Part shown: positions 25,356 to 34,093 of the stretch, piece by piece | Layout: each line of letters starts with the position of its first letter | How positions within the stretch are numbered: position 1 is the stretch's first letter | From: Maridesulfovibrio sp. | Lineage (GTDB): Bacteria > Desulfobacterota > Desulfovibrionia > Desulfovibrionales > Desulfovibrionaceae | Direction: 5' to 3' | DNA length: 64,000 bases | NCBI RefSeq assembly: GCF_963667685.1 | Contig: NZ_OY763930.1 | Span: 1-64,000, forward strand | Translations under genes and position numbers: made by a program | The notes under the pieces: generated by a model | Database searches by the model: none | Told to the model about the DNA's origin: nothing | Seen by the model: only the letters and a program-made list of their open reading frames with translations

Positions 25356-26270
25356 CTAGCGCGCGTTTTTTTGAAGAACAAAGGAAAAATTTTCACCCAA
25401 TTCTGCTGAGGAGCTATTGGGGGACAATGAAAAAACACGGGCAAGATCCAAGAATTCGCTTAAGCCGGGCCGATGTGGACCCGAACTTCTCTTCCGATCT
25501 TCAACAACCTTTACAGCAAGATCTTCCAGCGCCTTAGGGTCAACATCAATATCACTGCACGCCTCCGCACGATCCAGCAACCATTTAACGGCCTCATCTA
25601 GCTCTTCAGGTATTTCCATGTGAAGAGCAAAACAACGACGCAAAAATGCAGGAGGAAGTTGCCTGTCCTCATTACTAGTAATTATTATAAGAGGCTGGTC
25701 CCAATTTTTATCTAGCTCCACCGCTTTCTTTAAATATGGGACTGTAAAACTATTCTCGGCAAAAGCTTCCAGCAATGAATTCGGTACGTTAGCATCCGCC
25801 TTGTCTATTTCGTCAATCAGAACAACCCACCCTTTGGGCCTAGATTCAGAATCGCTTTCAGAATTTTCATTACCAATTCTCAATTCTTCCATTATTTTAA
25901 TTGAAGGAGAACATCCTCCTGAACAATATCCATACCGCTTTAACGCTTCTTCTGGCTGGTATGCCCACCATAATATCCCTGGAGCAATATACTTCTCTTT
26001 GTCGAGTGTGATCGTACTACCTGGTTTTGATACCTGTGCGTCTCCAAGACGTTGAACAGCATCGAACTGCCAAAGCAGATCGTTCGGCTCAGTGCAGGCG
26101 GTTACAGTCTCAGAAATATAATACCTGTTCAGCAAATTAAATGCCGCAGCTTTAGCAAGAGTGCTTTTGCCAACACCAGGCTCCCCTCGAACAAGTAGAG
26201 GGCGCTTTGCTTTAATCGCAGCCTTGATTGCAAATTTATGCTTTTCATCCCAAAAATAATTAATTTTCAT
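25356..26270 (-). CDS. MoxR-family AAA+ ATPase
   Basis: A 304-residue AAA+ protein. Walker A GEPGVGKST is at residues 29-37, Walker B VVLIDEIDKAD at 149-159, the sensor-1 region in LIIITSNEDRQLPPAFLRRC, and a C-terminal lid helps close the ATPase. MoxR ATPases act as chaperones with vWA partners and are core parts of several multi-gene conflict systems. The gene overlaps the upstream 469-aa gene by 11 bases and ends seven bases before the vWA-like/FGE gene, so the three are one operon. Confidence 0.88.
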   Translation of the reverse strand: MKINYFWDEKHKFAIKAAIKAKRPLLVRGEPGVGKSTLAKAAAFNLLNRYYISETVTACTEPNDLLWQFDAVQRLGDAQVSKPGSTITLDKEKYIAPGILWWAYQPEEALKRYGYCSGGCSPSIKIMEELRIGNENSESDSESRPKGWVVLIDEIDKADANVPNSLLEAFAENSFTVPYLKKAVELDKNWDQPLIIITSNEDRQLPPAFLRRCFALHMEIPEELDEAVKWLLDRAEACSDIDVDPKALEDLAVKVVEDRKRSSGPHRPGLSEFLDLARVFSLSPNSSSAELGENFSFVLQKNAR

Positions 26271-27669
26271 TTAAAGAAACTTCCTCGCCTAAGGTTGTAG
26301 ACATATTGATTCTTAAAAATTTCAATTGACGCTGATTAGTAATTCTTAATGCCCCAGTATCTTCGGATTTATTGATAAAAATAATTTGAGGAAAAATTTC
26401 ATGCAAAACACTTGACATATCGAAATATTTATTCTCAGGAAAAACCATAAAAAAATAATGTGGAGACTTAGCTTTCCTTGAATGGTCAAATCTAGAACGA
26501 AAAATATCTAAACTATCTTTGTCTGACGTATATATTTTTGATTCATTGAAATCGACATCATTCAAGGCATTGTATACAAGATTAATTTCAGTATCCAGAA
26601 CTCCTCTGCGAGTGAATCCAGACTCAGGTTTTTCAAACACATAGTAGTAATGCTTAATCATGTGCGGCTCAAAATCTTTACCCAATAATGGAGATAACAT
26701 TGCATCAAGGTCTCGCATTTTGTCATCACAATAGTCACATTTATAAATATTAGATTCAGCCTTTAAGAAATGATCACTTCTCTCAAATTGTGATTTGAAA
26801 ACTAAAATCAAAAAGAATAAACACCGAATATCATAAACAGTACTTTCAGATAAAAAATCTCTTTCTAGCCCTGAAACAGTGAGGATAGCATCACAAATCA
26901 AGGTAACTATGTCTTCAACTTCATTATGTCTAAAAAATTTATCTATGTTGTAAAAATATTCGTCATCATCTTTAATGTTAGCAGTTTTACATAATATCCT
27001 TGCAATGTGCTCTCTACTCAGAAAGGAAAGAGAATTAGCAAAGGCATATGACTTCACACATTCAACATTTAGAATCACTTCTTCCTGATAATTACATCCG
27101 CAAACTTCATTTAATTTCGCATTTATAACATGTAATGCACTACTTACTCTACACTCAAATTCATCGAGCTTAATAAAGAGGGCCCTGTCCTCTATGCTCA
27201 AATCCTTAAGGGTTGCTACTGCTAATAATGGAGTTAAATTCTCCATACTAGCCAAAAAACTTTTTTTGGTTATCGCAACCTCTGTATCGCAATGCGCTCT
27301 GATTCTAGATAACGAATCTGCTTTTCTTTCAAGACATCCATTCCAATCATCAGCCATAAATTCTATACAAACGGATAAAATATCATCCAAAATACAATCA
27401 GATGCAAGCGATTGTAAGAAGCTAACTTCAATCTCACCAGAAAGACCAATCCTTAACCAATTAGCTCTTAAACCGTCTCCATCCGCAATTTCAGCAAGGA
27501 TATCCCTCATCCTTTCTTTGAGCGGATTTTGATAATCACCATTAGCAATATTTTTAAAATCAAAATACTCTCGACAAAACCCCAGTAGAGCCTTCGCTAC
27601 ACCTTGAAGAGAGCCTCCCGTAATCGAAGCCACTGACCCGCAATCAGATAAACAACTACTGAAATTCAC
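26260..27669 (-). CDS. 469-aa protein of unknown function, first gene of the MoxR-FGE operon
   Basis: The start is a GTG at 27669 with TAGGAG upstream. No known domain is evident. The sequence is hydrophilic, helical, with a CDYCDDK motif (about residue 312) and a segment KSPHYFFMVFPENKYFD near the end. Codons are markedly AT-rich compared with the conjugation genes. In its place as first gene before MoxR and vWA, it could be the adaptor or effector of the system. I cannot assign one. Confidence 0.65.
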   Translation of the reverse strand: MNFSSCLSDCGSVASITGGSLQGVAKALLGFCREYFDFKNIANGDYQNPLKERMRDILAEIADGDGLRANWLRIGLSGEIEVSFLQSLASDCILDDILSVCIEFMADDWNGCLERKADSLSRIRAHCDTEVAITKKSFLASMENLTPLLAVATLKDLSIEDRALFIKLDEFECRVSSALHVINAKLNEVCGCNYQEEVILNVECVKSYAFANSLSFLSREHIARILCKTANIKDDDEYFYNIDKFFRHNEVEDIVTLICDAILTVSGLERDFLSESTVYDIRCLFFLILVFKSQFERSDHFLKAESNIYKCDYCDDKMRDLDAMLSPLLGKDFEPHMIKHYYYVFEKPESGFTRRGVLDTEINLVYNALNDVDFNESKIYTSDKDSLDIFRSRFDHSRKAKSPHYFFMVFPENKYFDMSSVLHEIFPQIIFINKSEDTGALRITNQRQLKFLRINMSTTLGEEVSLNEN

Positions 27670-27692
27670 AACTTACTCCTAACAACGATATT

Positions 27693-27737
27693 ACAATATG
27701 TGCTTTCTTTTATGAAAGACACATATTGTATTGTCAA
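27693..27737 (-). promoter_or_regulatory. Promoter with overlapping palindromic operator for the MoxR-FGE operon
   Basis: On the - strand a perfect TTGACA (27737-27732) is followed after 17 bases by CATAAA (27714-27709). A long inverted repeat overlaps it: ACAATATGTG (27693-27702) with CACATATTGT (27720-27729), and CTTTC with GAAAG inside. A repressor dimer bound here would block the promoter. The transcript would start 30-40 bases before GTG 27669. Confidence 0.6.
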
Positions 27738-27754
27738 TAACCAACACTTGATAA

Positions 27755-29368
27755 CTATCGATTAAGAATTTTCATGCTGCGCCCAATCTCATTCCCCGAA
27801 ACCTTAACATTGCGCCCAAACATCATCCGCGCAAATCCATGCGCCACCTGCGCGGCTGCTGGATCATTCACGCTGAAGAAGATTTTATCGCCGTTATCTT
27901 TGACCATGGAACCATTCTTCAACGCGTAAAGCACGTTTCCGGACGAATCGACGCGCCAAGTCATTTGATCCAGATTACGTTTTCTGGGATCGTCAGTGCG
28001 CTTGGCCTCTTCGGACTGCAACTGGAGCATTTTGGAAATGGATAACAGCCTGCGCTTATCCTTCCATGCCAAGCTTGAATCAGTTCTGAACTGACTCTGC
28101 TTAAGCTTCAGTTCAGAAACTTTTGATGCCGGGGAATCAAAAACAGGAGAGGGATTACTTTGGATCGGCTCTTTCTTCGACCGTAGGACCTTCAAGGCAA
28201 TTTCATCACCGCTCTCAGCCTTCCATTTCAAAAAATCATTCCAACGGTTAAACGGGGTCTGCTGACGCAGCTCCGCGCGCTTTCCGGACATTTCTTTTTT
28301 GAGAGCTTCGATAGCCTCTGTCTTTCTGCCGGCAGCGAGAGCAATCAAACGGCTGCGGTCTTTAATCCTGAGTTTTTTATCGTTCTTAAGAGCCTTAATC
28401 TTGCCATCCCAATAAGAGCTGGTCTGCTTCCAACAACCATCCTGCTCTTCACGCAGAACCTCGTAAGCCTTTTTCCTGCCGGTAACAGCGGCACGGTATT
28501 CAGCATAAAGCTCACCCTGATGCTTATGCAGCGGTCGGGCGACATACCTATCCTTCTCGCTGACCACGATCCCATTGGTATTCTGGTAGTGGCCGAGCTG
28601 CGCCTCAAGCTTGGACTTAGTAAAATTCCGATCAAGCCGGCTAGCTTTGATGGCCGTCTTGGAATGGCGGTCCTTGATGCTGCAACCGTTCCCGCGCAAA
28701 CGAACTTCGATCCCGATCTCTGCAAGAGACATATGGAATTGATGCCAATCCTGCGCTTTATCCAAAGACTTTAATATAAAATCCTTGCGTTCCTTCACAT
28801 ACGAATCAAAGGACTGCTGGCCGGAGTGAGCTTCATAAGTAGCTGCCCGGTCATTGCTGCGCTTCGGCTCCTGATCCTTCTTCCTGCCGTTATCGAACTT
28901 CAGGCCAAACTTCAGCTCCAGCTCACGGTGCAGCCGATCCCGCTTGTAGAAATCCCGGTAAGGCTCGTGGCGGGTCAGCTTCTCCGGATGAATCATATTA
29001 TATGCAATGTGCATATGGATGTTGTTAGTATTTTTGTGGACACCACAATGCCGCTGGTGCTCTTCAAAACCCAAGGCCTTGGAGAACTCCTGCTCAATCT
29101 CCTTGAAATTCTTCTCCGTGAGGACATACTCATCTTCCGGCCTAAAGGAAACGATCAGGTGATAGGTCTTCTCCTTGCCAGTGCGCTGATTCAAATCCTG
29201 AGTGTCGAGAACTTCCTGAATAGCCAGCTCGTAATCCTCGCCAGCCCAACAACCGGCACACCACGACATCAGGGTCTTTTCGCCCTTGTGCTTGGCATCG
29301 GCAATATAATCGGCCAACCGCCGATAATTATCATTCTGAGGCTTACAGGAAATTCTACGACTGATCAT
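27755..29368 (-). CDS. Conjugative relaxase (TraI/MobA-type)
   Basis: A 537-residue relaxase that nicks and covalently holds the transferred strand at oriT. The N-terminal domain has TYHLIVSFRPED and the metal-binding His triad motif HKNTNNIHMHIAYN (about residue 115-128). The likely catalytic Tyr is in the first 30 residues (e.g. NDNYRRLADYI). The C-terminal part is charged and helical. It overlaps the mobC-like gene by four bases (ATGA). Confidence 0.85.
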   Translation of the reverse strand: MISRRISCKPQNDNYRRLADYIADAKHKGEKTLMSWCAGCWAGEDYELAIQEVLDTQDLNQRTGKEKTYHLIVSFRPEDEYVLTEKNFKEIEQEFSKALGFEEHQRHCGVHKNTNNIHMHIAYNMIHPEKLTRHEPYRDFYKRDRLHRELELKFGLKFDNGRKKDQEPKRSNDRAATYEAHSGQQSFDSYVKERKDFILKSLDKAQDWHQFHMSLAEIGIEVRLRGNGCSIKDRHSKTAIKASRLDRNFTKSKLEAQLGHYQNTNGIVVSEKDRYVARPLHKHQGELYAEYRAAVTGRKKAYEVLREEQDGCWKQTSSYWDGKIKALKNDKKLRIKDRSRLIALAAGRKTEAIEALKKEMSGKRAELRQQTPFNRWNDFLKWKAESGDEIALKVLRSKKEPIQSNPSPVFDSPASKVSELKLKQSQFRTDSSLAWKDKRRLLSISKMLQLQSEEAKRTDDPRKRNLDQMTWRVDSSGNVLYALKNGSMVKDNGDKIFFSVNDPAAAQVAHGFARMMFGRNVKVSGNEIGRSMKILNR

Positions 29369-29700
29369 ATGGTTCGGACCTTCTGAACTATTTCTTTCTG
29401 AAGCCGACGAAGGTCTTCCAGCAAAGCTTCAACATCTGTGCGATGCTGGTCATCGTCAAGAATCCACATCTTGAGCAGACCGCCCAGACGACCCTGATCG
29501 GCATTGAGCTTTAGTAACTCCCGGCGGGCCTGCTGGTCAGCACGGCTCTTGATTTCATGTCCCAGACAAACGGCCTTGGCAAAAGAAGACAGCGAAAGAC
29601 TGCACTGCTGCGCAGTCTCTCTAATCTGTTTGTACTCCTCGGCAGAAACGTAGGTTTTAATAACTTGCTTCTTGCTGGGCATGTCTTTTACCTGACTCAT
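29365..29700 (-). CDS. MobC/TraJ-like relaxosome accessory protein
   Basis: A 111-residue protein starting at 29700 (MSQVKDMPSKKQVIKTYVSAEEYKQIRETA). The N-terminal ribbon-helix-helix-like segment and coiled-coil C-terminus fit plasmid mobilisation protein MobC, which helps the relaxase open oriT. The frame is open upstream within the Rha-like gene but lacks family character there. The start overlaps that gene by 44 bases. Confidence 0.75.
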   Translation of the reverse strand: MSQVKDMPSKKQVIKTYVSAEEYKQIRETAQQCSLSLSSFAKAVCLGHEIKSRADQQARRELLKLNADQGRLGGLLKMWILDDDQHRTDVEALLEDLRRLQKEIVQKVRTI

Positions 29701-30472
29701 TATTGATACCTTCCCAAACGATACTAACCGCATGAGGGACATACGATTTGGGCAAGTACTCCAGCGAATCAATGCACATGTCCTCACATAAACTACCAAG
29801 AAGCTCGTCACGGGACGACTGGCCACAAAAAGCCCAGTAATCAAGTAAGCCATTAACCGGTGACAATTCCTCCTTCGAACAGATGTCCTTACCGCGCATT
29901 TTAGGCGGAACAATGCGCATACACATCCTGAGATAAGTCCATGCACTTTCCATGGCCAGTGCATCCATTTCATAAAGATCTGGAACCCGGACCACCCCTT
30001 CGATCTGCCGTTTGCCCTGTTCCCAGCTGATGCCTTCCAGAAAGCACCAGTAGCGGGCGACACCTTCAAACGCCCTCACAGCCTCCGGCTTTGCTTTCTT
30101 GTACAGAAGCTTTCCCTCCGCCGGCGGAATAGTCAGCCTGGCTTCCATGGCATTGAATGCTTCAAGAAATTTGATTTTCCACTCCATTGCCTTTTGGCCA
30201 GTAAACCCCATAGCAAGAAGCGAGAAGCCGTCACGAGTCATGTTGAATGAGGGCTGCTCTTTATTTTGTTTATTTATATAAGAGGACTCCTGAAAATTAA
30301 GGCGTCGAAAATCATCGGGTACATCCAGATCATTTATTGATTGAAGTACGTTATCATGGCGTTTTTCAAACAGTTCTGCCACCAGCAATGAAGAAGCCAT
30401 CGGCTGATTTTTCTCCATAACTAATTCAATAAAGGTTGATACTTCACTGTTCTTACTATCTTTTTTACTCAT
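29657..30472 (-). CDS. Rha-family (phage regulatory) protein
   Basis: A 271-residue protein. I set the start at 30472 because GGAG lies seven bases before it. The N-terminal half contains the Rha-type region (SSLLVAELFEKRHDNVLQSI, FNMTRDGFSLLAMGFTGQKAMEWKIKFLEAFN). Rha proteins are phage-encoded regulators; here the gene heads the mobilisation operon. A C-terminal domain of about 150 residues is not recognised. It could regulate the relaxase operon or bind oriT. Confidence 0.75.
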   Translation of the reverse strand: MSKKDSKNSEVSTFIELVMEKNQPMASSLLVAELFEKRHDNVLQSINDLDVPDDFRRLNFQESSYINKQNKEQPSFNMTRDGFSLLAMGFTGQKAMEWKIKFLEAFNAMEARLTIPPAEGKLLYKKAKPEAVRAFEGVARYWCFLEGISWEQGKRQIEGVVRVPDLYEMDALAMESAWTYLRMCMRIVPPKMRGKDICSKEELSPVNGLLDYWAFCGQSSRDELLGSLCEDMCIDSLEYLPKSYVPHAVSIVWEGINNESGKRHAQQEASY

Positions 30473-30512
30473 CTCAGATACTCCATATCGTTTGCAGTTA
30501 ATGCCAGTCCAA

Positions 30513-30661
30513 AATTGAGCCGTGCTCAATTCCGTCAGCAACATACGTTGAGCCGAAGGCGAATAAGTCAACCTCAGCCCCATGGCTGAGCAGGACGTAA
30601 GGGAGACCACCTGAAAAGGTGGGACTACCTTACCTGTCCTGCCTTCGGACTCCGCAGGAGT
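30513..30661. other. Cluster of inverted repeats, candidate oriT
   Basis: Four stem structures lie in the non-coding stretch (30473-30834) before the mobilisation operon. They are AATTGAGC-CGT-GCTCAATT (30513-30531); CTCAGCC-CCAT-GGCTGAG (30573-30590); a large nested repeat at 30591-30641 (CAGGAC/GTCCTG outside, GTAAGG/CCTTAC, CCACCT/AGGTGG inside); and ACTCC-GCA-GGAGT (30649-30661). Stacked inverted repeats next to relaxase and MobC genes are typical of oriT. The nick site cannot be placed by eye. Confidence 0.55.
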
Positions 30662-30736
30662 ATAAGCGATTTAGCGGAAAAATTTCAATTTATTTAATTA
30701 TTACTGCTGTTTCTTGGTGAGTGTTGTTTGTCCTCT

Positions 30737-30780
30737 ATAATTCTCGTTAAACATTGTTGAGTCTTGATAATTCTTGTTAA
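30737..30780 (+). promoter_or_regulatory. Direct repeats and possible promoter before the cargo genes
   Basis: ATAATTCTCGTTAA (30737-30750) and ATAATTCTTGTTAA (30767-30780) are 30 bp apart and differ at one base. A TATAAT at 30736-30741 with TTGGTG 16 bases upstream could be the promoter of the 272-aa gene at 30835. The repeats may be a regulator or relaxosome-protein site. Confidence 0.4.
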
Positions 30781-30834
30781 TTCTTGCAAAATTCAGCAAC
30801 CTAAATTCAATTTATAAAATAACAACGACACAAA

Positions 30835-31653
30835 ATGAATAAAAACGAACCCACTGGCATTATCACCGAACTTCTCTCAAGCCTCAAAAATACAGTCAGC
30901 GAAAAAATTGATAACCCTTTACTTTTCCCCTTTATTTTAGCTTGGGTAGCTTGGAACTATAAATTCTTGCTAGTATTGTTCTCTAACGAAAAAATTACCA
31001 AGAAACTGGAAATGATTGACCAGCTATACAGCTGCGATTGGGCAACCCAAATATGGATATGCAAAATAACATATTGGGTCGCTATACCGTTGGCTTCAGC
31101 TGCAATTTTTATTTTAGTATTCCCCCTAATTTCAGCACTAGCCTTATGGATCTGGCTGAAATGGATCACTTTCAGAAACAATTTAATTTTAGAAAGCAGA
31201 GGCAAACAGGTTCTGTCTAGAGAACGATCAAATAAAATACTTACAGATATTGCAAACACTGAAAACGAACTCGAAGACGCATATATAAAGATTGAAGACT
31301 TAAATGACACTATCTCTCAACAAGACTCAGAAATTACTAGACTGGGGTCCGCATCAGACGGAGAAGACACAACTCCAAATAGAATTAAAATGAGCCAAGC
31401 TGCCCGAATTGTATTAACTGAATCAGATACTCCTTTAACCATTGATGAAATTTATGATAAAATCATATCAAACAACCTATTCACATTTGGAGCCAAAGAC
31501 CCAAAAGGTATTTTGCGAAGTACAATACGTAAAGAGTGCGTTGACAAGAATCTTAAAGGGTCAAGGAAAACACGTTATTTTGTTGAGCTACCTAATGGAA
31601 AGTATACTCTCAAGCAAATTCACAACCAAAATTATAACATTCAAAATGAATAA
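30835..31653 (+). CDS. Membrane protein with C-terminal HARE-HTH domain
   Basis: A 272-residue protein with two hydrophobic segments (LLFPFILAWVAWNYKFLLVL, about 25-45; WVAIPLASAAIFILVFPLIS, about 80-105), a coiled-coil region (about 120-165) and a C-terminal winged-helix similar to HARE-HTH (LTIDEIYDKIISNNLFTF, GILRSTIRKECVDKNLKG). HARE-HTH domains are linked to reading modified DNA and to restriction. A membrane-anchored version beside a Dnd locus suggests a defence role. AT-rich codons. Confidence 0.6.
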   Translation: MNKNEPTGIITELLSSLKNTVSEKIDNPLLFPFILAWVAWNYKFLLVLFSNEKITKKLEMIDQLYSCDWATQIWICKITYWVAIPLASAAIFILVFPLISALALWIWLKWITFRNNLILESRGKQVLSRERSNKILTDIANTENELEDAYIKIEDLNDTISQQDSEITRLGSASDGEDTTPNRIKMSQAARIVLTESDTPLTIDEIYDKIISNNLFTFGAKDPKGILRSTIRKECVDKNLKGSRKTRYFVELPNGKYTLKQIHNQNYNIQNE

Positions 31654-31683
31654 ATTACCATTATGGAATGCAGAAGTGACAAA

Positions 31684-32283
31684 ATGAAAAATATCCGCTT
31701 ATACGTATTTGTCTACTTAGTTATTTTTTTATGTACACTACCAATCGATTACCTTGGCCTACCGATATATAGATCTTTTAATCCTAATTTTAGCTCATGG
31801 TGGTCAGAATGTTGGGGTGGGCTCACAGCAATTTTGGAATTTTTTTATTATCTTGCAGGGATCATTCTGGTTTCTTCAGCTTACCTTGCATATCAACAAT
31901 ATAAAAGAGATCAATCGAATGATGAGAAACATTGGGAATTCGAATCAACCAAAAACTCTTTAAATATTTGCAGTAAATACCAAAAAGACATTGCATTTAA
32001 TATGCTTGACATAGACAGAGAGTACATTTCAAAATGTCAGGTTGATGTGAACAAAGGCGACTTCAGCCCAGAAGTCACAAGAATTGTAAAAATAGCAGAT
32101 GAAATTGATTTGTTCGCATACTATTTTAATTCAAATTTAGTCGATGAAAAAACAGGAAAGGAATTTATAGGGCAATATTTTTGTACTCATTATAGACTGC
32201 TAAAACCTCTTCTTTCCGAGATTGACCCAAAGTTCGTAGAAAAGTATAAGGCCTCTGAAGAATTGTTCAAAAAATGGAGCTAG
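31684..32283 (+). CDS. Two-helix membrane protein of unknown function
   Basis: A 199-residue protein, start at 31684 (in-frame sequence upstream is short and lacks a good start). Two membrane segments are near the N-terminus (LYVFVYLVIFLCTLPIDYL; ILEFFYYLAGIILVSSAYLA), followed by a soluble helical domain. No recognised family. It is in the same run as the HARE-HTH protein. Confidence 0.55.
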   Translation: MKNIRLYVFVYLVIFLCTLPIDYLGLPIYRSFNPNFSSWWSECWGGLTAILEFFYYLAGIILVSSAYLAYQQYKRDQSNDEKHWEFESTKNSLNICSKYQKDIAFNMLDIDREYISKCQVDVNKGDFSPEVTRIVKIADEIDLFAYYFNSNLVDEKTGKEFIGQYFCTHYRLLKPLLSEIDPKFVEKYKASEELFKKWS

Positions 32284-32295
32284 GTTAATTCTGAT

Positions 32296-32721
32296 ATGCC
32301 AGGTCATGATTCATACTTTTTGGTTAAACTAAATCAGGGGCAAGTTGATAGCATCCTTTCCGATTATCAGTTTGAGAGAGCTTGCTGGCGACTTACTGAA
32401 GATAATGTAAGTTCAGTGGTAGGAGATAGCCCTTTCTATATGTTGCTCCTTGCCGGGGAGGGAGATGATGAAGTCGTTCTCACTGCCGAAAAGCGCAACG
32501 AGAGATCATTAATGGAGCATTTTTTAGAGTGCGTTCACTTATGCTCAGAAGGATTCTTTAAAAGTGTAGTTAAAGAATGCTATAATGTGAGATACTGCTT
32601 ATTAAACAGCGAGGCTAAGGCTGAGTTTACTGAAGAAGTAAGGCAAGCCCTTAATCCTCATTTTAATAGAGTTACGTTTGGGCTAAAGCAGTGTGTAACA
32701 GATCCTTTTAGCAGGAATTAG
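32296..32721 (+). CDS. Hypothetical protein upstream of dndB
   Basis: A 141-residue soluble protein with no recognised domain. It ends three bases before dndB, so it is probably co-transcribed with it. A function in phosphorothioation control is possible but not shown by the sequence. Confidence 0.5.
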   Translation: MPGHDSYFLVKLNQGQVDSILSDYQFERACWRLTEDNVSSVVGDSPFYMLLLAGEGDDEVVLTAEKRNERSLMEHFLECVHLCSEGFFKSVVKECYNVRYCLLNSEAKAEFTEEVRQALNPHFNRVTFGLKQCVTDPFSRN

Positions 32722-32723
32722 TT

Positions 32724-34016
32724 ATGAAAAATCAAGGAATGTATATACCAGCAGTCATGGGGAACTTTAGCAATATTACTTATTTTTCATCTGTTATGCC
32801 CTTAACAGAAATCGCTAAAAGAGTTGACTACGTTCAGGACATCCATTTTAGTAACAACTTGTCTGAAATGATCCAAAGATCCTTAGATGAAAAAAGAGTT
32901 AAAGAGATATGTAAATATATTTCGGATAATGACCGAGATCGTTTCTTCAACTCGCTTGTACTAGCTGTTTATAATGGATCGCCCAAATGGTATCCTGCGA
33001 ATATTGAATCTGATATTTTACCAGATGAGACAAAATACGCACCTAGTATGGTCGGGATACTTTCATTTTCGGGTAATGAGTCGATAATAGCTATCGACGG
33101 ACAACATCGTTTAGCTGGAATAAAAGAGACTCTTTTGGCAAACAATGTAACAGACATAACAGTTCCTGTAATTTTTATTGCCCATGACGAAGACAGAAGT
33201 AGCCTAATGCGGCAACGAAACCGTAGGCTTTTTACAATGTTGAATAAGCATGCAAAGCCAGTAAATACTTTTGAAATAATTTCACTGGATGAAGATGAAG
33301 CTCCAGCCATTGTAACTAGGATGATTGTAGAAGAGAAGAATATTGTATCAGAGGACTTGATCGCGTTTGATAAAAGTGGAAAAATTAACAACAAAAGTGA
33401 ATATTGGGATTCAAATCTAATTACTATTGAAGATCTTTATTATGTTGTTCGTGAGCTTCTCACTAAAGTTCATCCGAACAAAAAAACAAAAAATAAGTTT
33501 AGAACTGACCCAAGGCCAAATGACGAGCAACTTAATAGTTACTATGATTTTGCGATAAAATATTTTGAGCTTGTTTCTAATAATTTTAAGTCAATAGCAG
33601 AAATATTTAATTCCACGCCAGAAAACAGAAAAGACATCTTTTCTAAATATAGAAGTGATCATGGAGGCAATGTATTATTTCGTCCAAAAGGTTTTGTTAT
33701 GTTGGCAAAATTAGTAGCAATGCTTAAAGATTTAGACCTGCACGAAAGAGTCGCATTATGTAAAAATATTCCATTAGAACTTACTCGCCCCCCCTACTGG
33801 GGAACTCTCTGGAAAAAAGAAGGTGGGATACAAGAAGGAGAAGAAGCAAAATGCAGAGGGATGCTGTTATATCTACTTGCTCCAGAATTAGTATCTAAGG
33901 CACGCAAACAACAATTAGACAAATTCTACGCCAGTATATATGGACTCGATCCAGCTGATTTGGTTTTACCAGACTCTTTTCAAGAACTTTACAACGACAA
34001 AGAACAGTACGCTTAA
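32724..34016 (+). CDS. dndB: DndB-like DGQHR-domain regulator of DNA phosphorothioation
   Basis: A 430-residue protein with the diagnostic DGQHR at residues 125-129 (IAIDGQHRLAGIKETLL) and the following VIFIAHDED and R-Q-R-N-R-R-L-F segments seen in the family. DndB binds the dnd promoter and lowers the level of modification. It is on the + strand, convergent with dndCDE, instead of the common placement at the front of the operon. Confidence 0.82.
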   Translation: MKNQGMYIPAVMGNFSNITYFSSVMPLTEIAKRVDYVQDIHFSNNLSEMIQRSLDEKRVKEICKYISDNDRDRFFNSLVLAVYNGSPKWYPANIESDILPDETKYAPSMVGILSFSGNESIIAIDGQHRLAGIKETLLANNVTDITVPVIFIAHDEDRSSLMRQRNRRLFTMLNKHAKPVNTFEIISLDEDEAPAIVTRMIVEEKNIVSEDLIAFDKSGKINNKSEYWDSNLITIEDLYYVVRELLTKVHPNKKTKNKFRTDPRPNDEQLNSYYDFAIKYFELVSNNFKSIAEIFNSTPENRKDIFSKYRSDHGGNVLFRPKGFVMLAKLVAMLKDLDLHERVALCKNIPLELTRPPYWGTLWKKEGGIQEGEEAKCRGMLLYLLAPELVSKARKQQLDKFYASIYGLDPADLVLPDSFQELYNDKEQYA

Positions 34017-34093
34017 ATGCAAACCTTAAATTTGAGTCATGGCAGTAAACATCGCAATATTTTAAATAAAAACAAAAGTTTTGGATTAAGGAT

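Noticed and set aside
25356..29368. A reverse transcriptase among the - strand genes
   Set aside because: Checked the 469-aa, MoxR and relaxase proteins for YxDD and RT blocks; none are present.
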